This document shows positions 15,643-23,645 of a stretch of DNA of 64,000 bases, one piece after another. The translations under genes and the position numbers were made by a program. Source of the DNA: Streptomyces xanthophaeus (lineage in GTDB: Bacteria; Actinomycetota; Actinomycetes; Streptomycetales; Streptomycetaceae); NCBI RefSeq assembly GCF_000725805.1, contig NZ_JOFT01000022.1, positions 62,001-126,000 on the forward strand. The letters are read 5' to 3'. Each line of letters opens with the position of its first letter. Positions within the stretch are counted from its first letter, which is position 1. The notes under the pieces are model-generated. The model was not told where the DNA came from, did no database searches, and worked only from the letters and a program-made list of their open reading frames with translations.

Positions 15643-15996
15643 TCAGCATGACATTGCGTCCTGCAGGCTGTCCGCCCAGCGGAACACGGGCGCGAGGTTG
15701 GTGACCTGGAACAAGCGGCGTACCCCGAGCTGCAGCGGGCCTGCCAGGACGAGCGTGGTTCCTGCGGCGGTATGGGCTTGCAGGGCTTCGAACAGGGCGT
15801 GGAGGGCGGAGGAGTCCGCGAAGCCCACCCCCGACAGGTCGACCACCGTGCGCGCGGATCCGCATGCCACGGCATCGGCAAGGGCGCGGGCGAGGTCAGG
15901 GGAGCCGTCATCGTCCAGGTCTCCGCGGACCGAAATGATGGTCATGCCCTCAGGTGTGCACTCGCTGACCACCGTCTTGCCTTCATCTCCGATCAT
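15643..15996 (-). CDS. STAS-domain anti-sigma factor antagonist
   Basis: A 117-aa protein from ATG 15996 (MIGDEGK); an upstream in-frame ATG adds 13 Cys-rich residues without support. A full STAS fold is evident: GMTIISVRGDLDDDGSPDL, then TVVDLSGVGFADSSALHALF with the phospho-acceptor Ser, and TTLVLAGPLQLGVRRLFQVT. It is upstream of and co-directional with the RsbW-like gene, and divergent from the SpoIIE-type phosphatase at 16266, which probably dephosphorylates it (inference). Confidence 0.87.
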   Translation of the reverse strand: MIGDEGKTVVSECTPEGMTIISVRGDLDDDGSPDLARALADAVACGSARTVVDLSGVGFADSSALHALFEALQAHTAAGTTLVLAGPLQLGVRRLFQVTNLAPVFRWADSLQDAMSC

Positions 15997-16265
15997 CCGG
16001 ACATCTTCCCGTATCCCGCACCCGCATCCCTCCATGGGACTGCCCGAGGTGCATGGGGTCGACGCCTATCACCACGTGACAGGCCGTGCAGCCGATGTGG
16101 TGCTTGGGGTGTCCAGGTTGCGGGACGGCGCAGGACGCGGTACGCAGGACGCATTGCGCAGGGCGCGGTTGCCATGAGGGTGCCCCATAGAGGATGGTTG
16201 CCGGAAGGCAAGCAATCTTCTTCGAGACTATGAGGTGAGGGGTTCGCGCAGCGGGCCTCAACGAT

Positions 16266-17921
16266 GTGGTGAATCCCACCCAGGAAGCGGCCCCTCCGGT
16301 GCGCGCGCCGTGGAGTGAGGCCCCCTACCCCGTGCTTGTGGCCGACGACCAGGGAAATCTGGTGCTGGTCAACGAGGTTGCCGGTCTGCTTTTCCCTCAA
16401 GCCCGCGTGGGGGCGCCGGTCGTGGGCACGGTGCCCGCATGGCTGTCCGAAGCCCATGCCCGCTGTCTTGCGCCGGCAGCGGCCCGGCCTTCGACAGCCG
16501 CAGCAGGCGCCGTCGTGCAGGGTCCGGTCGGCGATCGTTCGTTCGAAGCGCATCCCACGTGCCGCGAGGACGGGACGGTGGTGTGGTGGCTCGTCGACGA
16601 CACCGACCACCGTCTGGCCCGCGAGGCCCTGCGCATGGAGCGGGAGCGCACGGCCTTCCTGGGGGAGGCGTCGAATGTGCTGCTGTCCTCGCTGAATCTG
16701 GAGCGGTGCATGGACGTCACGGCGCAGATGGCCGCGGAGCACCTGGCCGACGCGGCTGTGGTCATTGCGCCCTCACGCGGTCGTGAACTGCCCATCGTGT
16801 CCTGCGTGCGCGGCGGGATGCCGCTGGCGTCGCGGGTTGCCGCGCAGCCCGAGGCCGTAGCGGGGCTGGCGGAGGCGCTGCAGGGGTTCCCGCCCGTCCC
16901 GTCGCGCTGGATCGACCCTGTCACCGCCCCGGCGTGGCTGGTCCCGGAGGGGTTCGGCACGGTGGGATCGATAGTGATCACACCGCTGCCCGGCCACGGC
17001 GTCCCGGCGGGAGCACTGGTCCTGCTGCGCCGTGCGGGCGGTAGCGGATTCACCGAGGGCGAGGAGGTTTTCGCCCGTCTCTTCGCCGCCAGGGCGGGCG
17101 CCGCCATGTCAGCCGCGCGCCTGTACGCGGAGCAGGCGTCGATCAGCGAGACGCTGATGCGGGCCCTGCTCCCGCCGTCCCTGCAGCAGGTGGCGGGGGT
17201 CGAGTACGCGGGCGGCTACCGGCCCTCGCTGGACCACGAGCGGATCGGCGGGGACTTCTACGACGTCCATCCCGCCGCCGTGGCGGGCGACGCTTCGCTG
17301 GTCATCCTCGGCGACGTCTGCGGCAAGGGCCTGGAAGCGGCCGTGATGACGGGAAAGATCCGTAACACCCTGCACGCACTGCTGCCCATGGCCGATGACC
17401 ACCCGCGGATGCTGAACCTGCTGAACACCGCCCTGCTGAACACGCACAACGCGCGCTTCGCGACCCTGGTCCTGGCCTCCGCGGTCCGCGAGGGAGGCTC
17501 CGTCAAGCTGCGGCTGACCAGTGCCGGCCATCCCGCTCCGCTGATCCTGCGCTCCGACGGCGCCGTGGAGGAAGCCGCGACCTACGGCACGCTGGTCGGA
17601 GCGCTGCCGGCCGTGACCGCCGAGACGGCGGAGGTGACGCTCGCCCCGGGCGAGACCTGCGTGCTCTACACCGACGGGATCACCGAGGCCAGAGGCGGAC
17701 CGCTGGGCGGGGACATGTTCGGTGACGCGCGGCTGCAGCGCGTGCTTGCGCAGTGCGCGGGGATGCCGGCGGAAGCGGTGGTGGAGCGCGTGCAGATGCT
17801 CGCCTCCGAGTGGGTCGGCAGCGGCCGTCACGACGACATGGCCGTCGTTGCGATCTCCGCGCCCCGAACCAACCACCTCAGTGCGGTGGACGGGCACACG
17901 AGGGGCAGGTTCACAGCGTGA
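16266..17921 (+). CDS. PAS-GAF-SpoIIE (PP2C) serine phosphatase
   Basis: A 551-aa regulatory phosphatase. A PAS-like module lies at about 15-110 (YPVLVADDQGNLVLVNEVAG), a GAF-like sensor at about 140-285, a linker helix with EQASISETLMRALLPPSLQQ, and a PP2C/SpoIIE domain at about 320-535. Metal-binding acidic residues are present in GGDFYDV, ILGDVCGKGLEA, LYTDGITEARGG and RHDDMAVV. It dephosphorylates STAS antagonists to activate a partner switch (family knowledge). Its stop overlaps the start of the B12-binding gene (GTGA), so sensor and phosphatase are coupled. Confidence 0.92.
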   Translation: MVNPTQEAAPPVRAPWSEAPYPVLVADDQGNLVLVNEVAGLLFPQARVGAPVVGTVPAWLSEAHARCLAPAAARPSTAAAGAVVQGPVGDRSFEAHPTCREDGTVVWWLVDDTDHRLAREALRMERERTAFLGEASNVLLSSLNLERCMDVTAQMAAEHLADAAVVIAPSRGRELPIVSCVRGGMPLASRVAAQPEAVAGLAEALQGFPPVPSRWIDPVTAPAWLVPEGFGTVGSIVITPLPGHGVPAGALVLLRRAGGSGFTEGEEVFARLFAARAGAAMSAARLYAEQASISETLMRALLPPSLQQVAGVEYAGGYRPSLDHERIGGDFYDVHPAAVAGDASLVILGDVCGKGLEAAVMTGKIRNTLHALLPMADDHPRMLNLLNTALLNTHNARFATLVLASAVREGGSVKLRLTSAGHPAPLILRSDGAVEEAATYGTLVGALPAVTAETAEVTLAPGETCVLYTDGITEARGGPLGGDMFGDARLQRVLAQCAGMPAEAVVERVQMLASEWVGSGRHDDMAVVAISAPRTNHLSAVDGHTRGRFTA

Positions 17922-18991
17922 TAGCGCACGTGACAAGCACAGAACCTCTGGTCGCACGGCTGTGGGACGCGGCCCTGGCGGGCGACGAGCGGGCCGCGGT
18001 CGCCGTGGTCCGCCAGGCCCTGGACGACGGGGCCACACCGCAGGACGTCTTCTTGGACGTGATCGCCCGGGTGCAGGGCCGCGTCGGTGAACAATGGGCC
18101 GCCAACCGGATCAGCGTCGCGCAGGAGCACGCCGCGACCGCGATCAATGAGCGTGCCATGGCCGTCGTCGCCGAACATCCTGCCTCCCGTACGGAGCAGT
18201 CGCGCGGGCGGGTCGTGGTCGCCTGCGTGGACGGGGAGTGGCACGGGCTGCCGGCCCGCCTCCTGGCCGAGGTCCTGAAACTGCGGGGCTGGCACGTCGA
18301 CCACCTCGGGGCCCACGTCCCCACGCCGCACCTCATCGCGTACATCCACCGCACCGGACCCGACCTCGTCGCCCTGTCCAGTTCCATGCCCACCCGGCTG
18401 CCGACCGCCCACGCGACGATCACCGCGTGTCAAGCGGCCGGGACGCCGGTCCTCGTCGGCGGAGCCGCGTTCGGGCCGCACGGCGAGTACGCCCCCCTGC
18501 TGGGCGCGGACGCGTGGGCGCCGGACGCCCGCTCGGCCGCCGACCTTCTCGAACACCGGCCGCTGCCGCGCCCGCGGCCGGACCACCAGCCCATCGATGA
18601 CCTGCCGCACCTGGCGGACCAGGAGTACACCTACGTCACCCGCAGCCGACCCCAGCTCGTACGGGCCGTCTTCACCGGACTGGAGAACAGATATCCGGCG
18701 ATGAGCGGCTACAACGAGGCACAGCGAGAGCGCATGGCCGAGGACCTGGCCCACATCGTGGACTTCCTCTCCGCCGCCCTCTACACCGGGGACGCCGAGC
18801 TGTTCTCCCGCTTCCTCCTGTGGACCTCGGGCATCCTCGAAGCCCGAGGCGTCCCAGGGCAGAGTCTGCCGCCGACGCTGGACCTCCTCGCAGGTGAGCT
18901 GAAGGACTTCCCCCGCGCCACCGGCATGCTCCGGCTCGCCGTCCAGCGCCTGACCAGTACCCCTCTCACCGTTGGCGGAGCCGCCGAATGA
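17918..18991 (+). CDS. Cobalamin (B12)-binding sensor-type regulator
   Basis: A 357-aa protein from GTG 17918. An N-terminal helical bundle (to about residue 85, with WAANRISVAQEHAAT) is followed by a Rossmann-like B12-binding domain: VVVACVDGEWHGLPARLLAE, where the His in EWH suits the lower axial ligand position, then LGAHVPTPHLI and GTPVLVGGAAFG. The C-terminal 130 residues are helical (globin-like or histidine-kinase-like, not certain). Such modules act as cobalamin or light sensors in actinobacterial stress circuits (family knowledge). It is coupled at both ends to phosphatase and STAS genes. Confidence 0.87.
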   Translation: MIAHVTSTEPLVARLWDAALAGDERAAVAVVRQALDDGATPQDVFLDVIARVQGRVGEQWAANRISVAQEHAATAINERAMAVVAEHPASRTEQSRGRVVVACVDGEWHGLPARLLAEVLKLRGWHVDHLGAHVPTPHLIAYIHRTGPDLVALSSSMPTRLPTAHATITACQAAGTPVLVGGAAFGPHGEYAPLLGADAWAPDARSAADLLEHRPLPRPRPDHQPIDDLPHLADQEYTYVTRSRPQLVRAVFTGLENRYPAMSGYNEAQRERMAEDLAHIVDFLSAALYTGDAELFSRFLLWTSGILEARGVPGQSLPPTLDLLAGELKDFPRATGMLRLAVQRLTSTPLTVGGAAE

Positions 18992-19551
18992 TCCCCGCAC
19001 CCGAGCCGCTACGCCTCACCAGCACGGAAACGGCCGGCGCCGCGCGCATCGAGCTGCACGGCAACTTCGACCACCAGGACGCCCACCGCCTCCTGGACAC
19101 CGTCACCGAAGTCCTCGCCGGGCCGGGCCGGCTGCGTCATCTGCACGTGGACTGCACGGGCATGGCCGACGTCGACTCCAGCGGACTGTCGGCCCTGCTG
19201 ATGACCCGCCGGCGCGCGGACGCCGCGGGCGTACGCCTGCACCTGGAGGGGCGTCCGCCGGTGCTGGAGCGGATGCTGCAGGTCACCGGCACCCTCAGCT
19301 ACCTCACCAGCCCGCATGCCGGTCTCGCACGGAGGGAATACACATGTCCGTACCGGCCTTCGGGCCCAGCAGCGCCGCCCCGGACCCCGCACGCCCGGTC
19401 GGCGTCGAACTGGACGCCCCACGCTCGGTCGGCGTCGACCCGGACGCCGCACGCTCGGTCAGCGACATCGCCGAGATCCTCGACGTCATCTACGAGAACG
19501 CGCGCCAAGCGGCTACAGCATCACCGGTCTCCACCACGCAGCTGCGCCTGA
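18988..19551 (+). CDS. STAS-domain antagonist with repetitive C-terminal tail overlapping the MarR gene
   Basis: ATG 18988 overlaps the stop of the B12 gene (ATGA). Residues 5-110 form a STAS domain (ARIELHGNFDHQDAHRLLD, LHVDCTGMADVDSSGLSALL). The frame has no stop until 19551, so the protein carries a 70-residue low-complexity tail with PHARSAS/NWT repeats, encoded in the region where the next gene is read in another frame. A 208-bp overlap is unusual. Either the tail is real or a frameshift removed an earlier stop. The domain itself is secure. Confidence 0.8.
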   Translation: MIPAPEPLRLTSTETAGAARIELHGNFDHQDAHRLLDTVTEVLAGPGRLRHLHVDCTGMADVDSSGLSALLMTRRRADAAGVRLHLEGRPPVLERMLQVTGTLSYLTSPHAGLARREYTCPYRPSGPAAPPRTPHARSASNWTPHARSASTRTPHARSATSPRSSTSSTRTRAKRLQHHRSPPRSCA

Positions 19552-19895
19552 TGTTCCTCCTCGACCGCCAGCCCGGGATCCGCATGAGCGCCCTGGCCCA
19601 GCTCCTCGGTGCCGCAGCCCCCTCCGTGACCCGGCTGTGCGACCGCTTGGAGGCCACCGGATTCCTGCGCCGCCATCCCGGCCCCGGGGACGGCCGCGAG
19701 CTCACCCCCCGGCTCACCCCGGCCGGGGAGAGACACCTCGCCCAGATACGGCACAAGCGCCAGCAGACGCTCGCCCAAGCCCTCGACACCATGAGCGCCG
19801 ATACCCGGCAAGCACTCGCCACCGGGCTGGCAGCGCTCCAGCAGGGCATCACCGCGACCACCGGCTCCTCCCGACAGGACAACCCCGCCGCCTGA
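19344..19895 (+). CDS. MarR-family transcriptional regulator
   Basis: A 183-aa protein from ATG 19344, preceded by CGGAGGGA. After a 45-residue tail with a 10-residue repeat (ARPVGVELDA, PRSVGVDPDA) comes a winged helix: TTQLRLMFLLDRQPGIRMSA, LAQLLGAAAPSVTRLCDRLE, then the wing with GDGRELTPRLTPAGE. The last helix forms the dimer arm. It overlaps the STAS gene and ends the signalling operon, so it may couple the partner switch to transcription (inference). Confidence 0.87.
   Translation: MSVPAFGPSSAAPDPARPVGVELDAPRSVGVDPDAARSVSDIAEILDVIYENARQAATASPVSTTQLRLMFLLDRQPGIRMSALAQLLGAAAPSVTRLCDRLEATGFLRRHPGPGDGRELTPRLTPAGERHLAQIRHKRQQTLAQALDTMSADTRQALATGLAALQQGITATTGSSRQDNPAA
19383..19465. repeat. 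30-bp imperfect tandem repeat in the STAS/MarR overlap
   Basis: Units of 30 bp (CACGC.CGGTCGGCGTCGA pattern) occur two and a half times. They encode ARPVGVELDA/PRSVGVDPDA in the MarR frame and the PHARSAS tail in the STAS frame. Slippage here may explain the long overlap of the two genes. Confidence 0.7.
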
Positions 19896-20041
19896 CGGCA
19901 CCCCGGGCAACCGCTTGCAACACGTCCTCCGTACGACGACGGGCAGCACGCGCGCGGGGGTGTCGTACCCGGGACGTACAGCTGTCTGCCATCGGTGAAC
20001 GCCGACCCGATCGGGCGCAAAGGTCATTACCGTCGAGACGC

Positions 20042-20767
20042 ATGACAACGATCACGACGCGCACGGTCGAGTATCCGGCCGACGGTTTGACCATGATCGG
20101 GCACCTCGCGCTCCCGGCCGGCGCCGACCGCCGGCCCGCGGTGCTCATCGGGCCAGAGGGCACGGGGCTCAGCGACGTCGAGCGCCGCCGGGCCGATGCC
20201 CTCGCGGAGCTGGGATACGTAGCGCTGGCCTTCGACCTTCACGGTGGGCGCTATCTGGGGGACCCCGAGGAGATGCTGGCCCGCTGCATGCCGCTGCTCG
20301 CCGACCCCGACCGGATGCGGGGCATCGGCCACGCGGCGCTCGGCGTGCTGCGCACCGAACCGCGAACCGACCCCGACCGGATGGCCGCCGTCGGCTACGG
20401 CACCGGGGGCGCCGTCGCGCTGGAACTCGGGCGTGACGGCGTCGACCTGCGCGCGATCGCGACGGTCAACGGGCTGATCACGGGCCGGCCGGGCGAGGCG
20501 GCGCACATCCGCTGCCCGGTATGGGCCGGGGTCGGATCGGAAGACCCGATCATGGCGCCCGCCCAACGGGACGCGTTCACCGCAGAGATGCAGGCCGCGG
20601 GCGTCGACTGGCGCCTCGTGGTCTACGGCGGAGCCCTGCACGCCTTCCACCATCCATCGGTCGACCACACCGTGCGTCCCGGCGTCGGCTACCACCCACA
20701 GCACGCACAGCGAGCCTGGCAAGACGTCGTCGCCCTGCTCGCCGAGTGCCTGCCCGTCACGGACTGA
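20042..20767 (+). CDS. Dienelactone hydrolase-family alpha/beta hydrolase with altered nucleophile elbow
   Basis: A 241-aa alpha/beta-hydrolase-fold protein. It has PAVLIGPEGTGLSDVE, then ALAFDLHGGRYLGD and the elbow AAVGYGTGGAVALEL, followed by the acid region VGSEDPI and the His region YGGALHAFHHP. In classical dienelactone hydrolases the elbow reads GYCxGG with a catalytic Cys; here that position is Gly (GYGTGG). Unless the Thr serves, the usual nucleophile is missing, so hydrolase activity is doubtful. Length and the other motifs are normal. It stands alone after the signalling cluster. Confidence 0.8.
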   Translation: MTTITTRTVEYPADGLTMIGHLALPAGADRRPAVLIGPEGTGLSDVERRRADALAELGYVALAFDLHGGRYLGDPEEMLARCMPLLADPDRMRGIGHAALGVLRTEPRTDPDRMAAVGYGTGGAVALELGRDGVDLRAIATVNGLITGRPGEAAHIRCPVWAGVGSEDPIMAPAQRDAFTAEMQAAGVDWRLVVYGGALHAFHHPSVDHTVRPGVGYHPQHAQRAWQDVVALLAECLPVTD

Positions 20768-20869
20768 TCCGACCGGCTCCCCGTACAGCAGCCGGCTCGA
20801 GGCGTCCTCAGGCCGGCTCGTCGTCGATCACGCGCTCGACTCCGGGTCTGCCCCTCGAACTTGAAGGGG

Positions 20870-21331
20870 CTACCTGGAGCGCTGTGCGCGGACGCGGCGT
20901 ACGTGCTTCACCGTCACCGCCGCCGGGAGACCCGTCAGGAGCAGGGACAGCCCCACCGGGAGCACTCCCGTCCACACCGCTGGCGAGACGTACGCCGTGC
21001 TGGACGTACCGTCCGCCAGCCACGCACGGACGGGCTGCGAACGGATGTCGCCCTCGACGGAGACCTCGAACGACGAGCCGCCGCCGTCCGGGGTGAAGGC
21101 ACCCGAGCAGGACCTCGACGTTCCCGCATTGGCCACGGTGTTGTCGTACGTCCGGCAGTCGGCTCCGGTCACGGTCCCGGGCCTGCCCCACAGCGCCGCC
21201 CGCAGCTCATCGGTGAAGTTCGTCAGCACGACGTACGCCAGAAGCAACCCGACCAGACAGGACAGCGCCAGCCACGGCGCGGGTCCGACCGGCTCCGGTT
21301 GCCCGTCCAGAACGTCCCCACCCTCGCTCAT
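20870..21331 (-). CDS. Two-span membrane protein with extracytoplasmic Cys-containing domain
   Basis: A 153-aa protein from ATG 21331 (MSEGGDVL), with GAGGTGGGG upstream. One membrane span is at about residues 18-38 (LALSCLVGLLLAYVVL) and a second near 115-140 (GVLPVGLSLLLTGLPAAV). Between them lies an external domain with ADCRTYDNTVANAG and SRSCSGAF, whose two Cys could form a disulfide, and VSPAVW before the second span. This suits a small cell-envelope protein of unknown role. A 67-bp piece of the gene is repeated at 4461-4527. The gap 21332-21664 shows no gene. Confidence 0.65.
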   Translation of the reverse strand: MSEGGDVLDGQPEPVGPAPWLALSCLVGLLLAYVVLTNFTDELRAALWGRPGTVTGADCRTYDNTVANAGTSRSCSGAFTPDGGGSSFEVSVEGDIRSQPVRAWLADGTSSTAYVSPAVWTGVLPVGLSLLLTGLPAAVTVKHVRRVRAQRSR

Positions 21332-21664
21332 CCCCACCTCGGATCGTCGACGGACTTCCATGGTGGCCGATCCGAAGCACCCCCGGAAGCCTTCCACGGC
21401 GTGGTGGTGGGCTCGCACGACCGTCAAGCCGACCGACACCAGCCGGGTGGGGAGGAAGTGCCGGACCGGGCTGATGGCACCGGTGTGGGTTTCGTTGTGC
21501 TCGATGGAATCTGCCGGGTCGCGGGCGGATCCGGTCCGACCGGTTGCTTCGTCTTCTGTGTGGTGAGTGGGAGACCCCGCGTTGTCTTCTGGACCGGATG
21601 ACGTCCCTTCGGACCCGGCGGTGGCGGGACTCCTGGGCGGTCAGCTGCCGGGCCGGCACCCGGC

Positions 21665-22327
21665 TCAGGTCCCGGGGAGGATGCGGCGCGTTTCGTAGGC
21701 CCACATCGCGATCTCGACCCGGTTGCGGGCGCCGAGTTTGGCCATCAGGCTGGCCAGATGCGTTTTCACCGTGCTGAGGCTGATGTGCAGTGCATCGGCG
21801 ATCTCGGTGTTGGTCAGCCCGCGGGCCACGGCGAGGAGCACCTGCTCCTCGCGGGCGGTGACGGGGGAGACCGGCTGGACCGCGGGCCGGCCGGCGGGCA
21901 GGTCCGCGAATGCCTGGAGCAGACGGACGGTGACGCTGGGCGCGATGAGCGCCTCGCCGTCGGACGCCGACCGTACGGCCTGCGCCAGAAGGTCCGGTCC
22001 CGTGTCCTTGAGGAGGAAGCCGCGGGCGCCGGCACGCAGTGAGCCGTAGACGTACTCGTCGAGGTCGAACGTGGTGATGACGACCACGGCCAGCGGGTCG
22101 GCGACGCCCGGGCCGGCGACCAGCCGGGTGGCCTCCAGCCCGTCGAGTACGGGCATGCGGATGTCGAACAGACAGACGTCGGGACGCAGTTCGCGGGCCA
22201 GGGACACTGCCTGCCGCCCGTCGGCGGCCTCGCCGACCACCTCGATGCCGGGCTGGGCGTTCAGCATGATCCGCAACCCGGTGCGGATGATCGTCTGGTC
22301 GTCAGCGACGAGGACGCGAATGGCCAC
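21665..22327 (-). CDS. NarL/LuxR-family response regulator
   Basis: A 220-aa protein from GTG 22327 (GAGGAGC upstream). The receiver domain has the acidic pair (LVADDQ), the phospho-Asp in DVCLFDIRMPVLDG near residue 54 and the conserved Lys in GFLLKDTG. The C-terminal LuxR helix-turn-helix is at about 150-210 (TAREEQVLLAVARGLTNTEI, LHISLSTVKTHLASLMAKLG). It overlaps the end of the sensor kinase gene by 26 bp, making a standard two-component pair. The likely target is the divergent MMPL transporter gene (inference). Confidence 0.93.
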   Translation of the reverse strand: MAIRVLVADDQTIIRTGLRIMLNAQPGIEVVGEAADGRQAVSLARELRPDVCLFDIRMPVLDGLEATRLVAGPGVADPLAVVVITTFDLDEYVYGSLRAGARGFLLKDTGPDLLAQAVRSASDGEALIAPSVTVRLLQAFADLPAGRPAVQPVSPVTAREEQVLLAVARGLTNTEIADALHISLSTVKTHLASLMAKLGARNRVEIAMWAYETRRILPGT

Positions 22328-23471
22328 GCTCGCTCCTCGCTCTCGGCAGTTCGGCTTCGACATACCAGCCCCGGTCGGTGCCCGGGCCGGCTCGTAGTGT
22401 GCCGCCGAGCAGGGATGCGCGCTCGCGCAGTCCGGTAAGTCCGTATCCGTCGCGGCCTCGGCCGGGGCGTTGGCCGTTGTCGCGCACGCTCACCCGTACC
22501 GTGTGCCGTTCCGCGGTGACCCGGACGACGACCTCGGTCGCGCTGGCCGCATGGCGCATCGCGTTGGTCACCGACTCCTGCACGATGCGGTAGACGGCAG
22601 CGTCCAAGGCCGGGGGCAGCGAGTCCAGCTCGCCGTCGAGCCCCAGGTCGACCTTGAGGCGACCGTCCGGTGTGCGCACCAAGCGGTCCAGATCCGCGAC
22701 TCCGGCAGGCGGCGCCAGCTCGGCGCCGACCCCGCGGTCGCGCAGCGCGGCGACCATGGCGCGCATTTCCTCCAGCGTGCGCGCTCCTTCCTCCTCGATT
22801 CCCTCCAGCGCCTCGACGGCGGCGGACGGGTCGGTGCCCGCGACCACCCGGCCCGCCTGGGCGATGATCACCATGGCGGAGACGTGGTGGGCCACCGTGT
22901 CGTGCAGTTCCCGGGCGAGCCGCTCGCGCTCGCGTGAGCGCACCTGCTCCAACTGCCGCTCGCGTGCGGTCACCCGGAACCGCACGGCAGCGCCGGCCAC
23001 GCCGGGCAGCAGCAGGAAGACGAGGCCCCCGACCTCTTCGACGACCGGGGTCTCGTACGTGAAGGTCGCCAGGGTGCAGGTTGCGAGGATCACCGCGCTG
23101 CCGAGCACGATCTCGCGTCCCGATCCCCATCGGGGCAGCGCGTACACCAGCACGAGTACGACCGCGCCGGTGTCCAGGCCGGCCGGCTCGCGCGGTGCAG
23201 CGACGAGCGAGGCCACTTGAAGCAGGATCACCGAGCCGAACGCCAGATTGACCATCGCCAGTGGGCGGGTCCGGCGCCACAAGAGCAGCAGGCACAGCCA
23301 TACGGCGACCACCACCGCCACCGGCCGCCATACGACGTTCTCGCGCAGGGTGGCCTCCAGCACCACAGCGCCCAGGCACACGGCGAGCAGCGCCCAGTCC
23401 CGCCGTACCCGGGCGGGCGCGCCGGGCGGCCGGGGTTCGGTCCACAGGGTTCGCAGGTCGTCTCGTAGCAC
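22302..23471 (-). CDS. DesK/NarX-type sensor histidine kinase
   Basis: A 389-aa membrane kinase. The N-terminal half has about five to six hydrophobic segments (LLAVCLGAVVLEATL, VAVVVAVWLCLLLLW, TGAVVLVLVYALP and others). A HisKA_3 dimerisation helix follows with the phospho-His in RERLARELHDTVAHHVSAM, then a HATPase with VTNAMRHA, VRDNGQRPG and GYGLTGLRERASLLGG. It is upstream of and overlapping the response regulator, and divergent from the MMPL gene by about 175 bp. The ligand is unknown; a membrane or drug stress signal is plausible from context. Confidence 0.92.
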   Translation of the reverse strand: MLRDDLRTLWTEPRPPGAPARVRRDWALLAVCLGAVVLEATLRENVVWRPVAVVVAVWLCLLLLWRRTRPLAMVNLAFGSVILLQVASLVAAPREPAGLDTGAVVLVLVYALPRWGSGREIVLGSAVILATCTLATFTYETPVVEEVGGLVFLLLPGVAGAAVRFRVTARERQLEQVRSRERERLARELHDTVAHHVSAMVIIAQAGRVVAGTDPSAAVEALEGIEEEGARTLEEMRAMVAALRDRGVGAELAPPAGVADLDRLVRTPDGRLKVDLGLDGELDSLPPALDAAVYRIVQESVTNAMRHAASATEVVVRVTAERHTVRVSVRDNGQRPGRGRDGYGLTGLRERASLLGGTLRAGPGTDRGWYVEAELPRARSERGHSRPRR

Positions 23472-23645
23472 GGTTCTCAGACTAGGGACGGCGGCGTGCC
23501 GCGCATCGGCCGAAAGGACGGGACGTCACTCCGCCCTGGGGCTGACGGATCCGCGGCCCGCGGGCCGATGCCGCGGAGCGCCGTGGCGACGAGCCTCGGC
23601 ATGGCGGCCGTACAAGGACGGCCGACGAGGTGGTTGGAGGACCCG

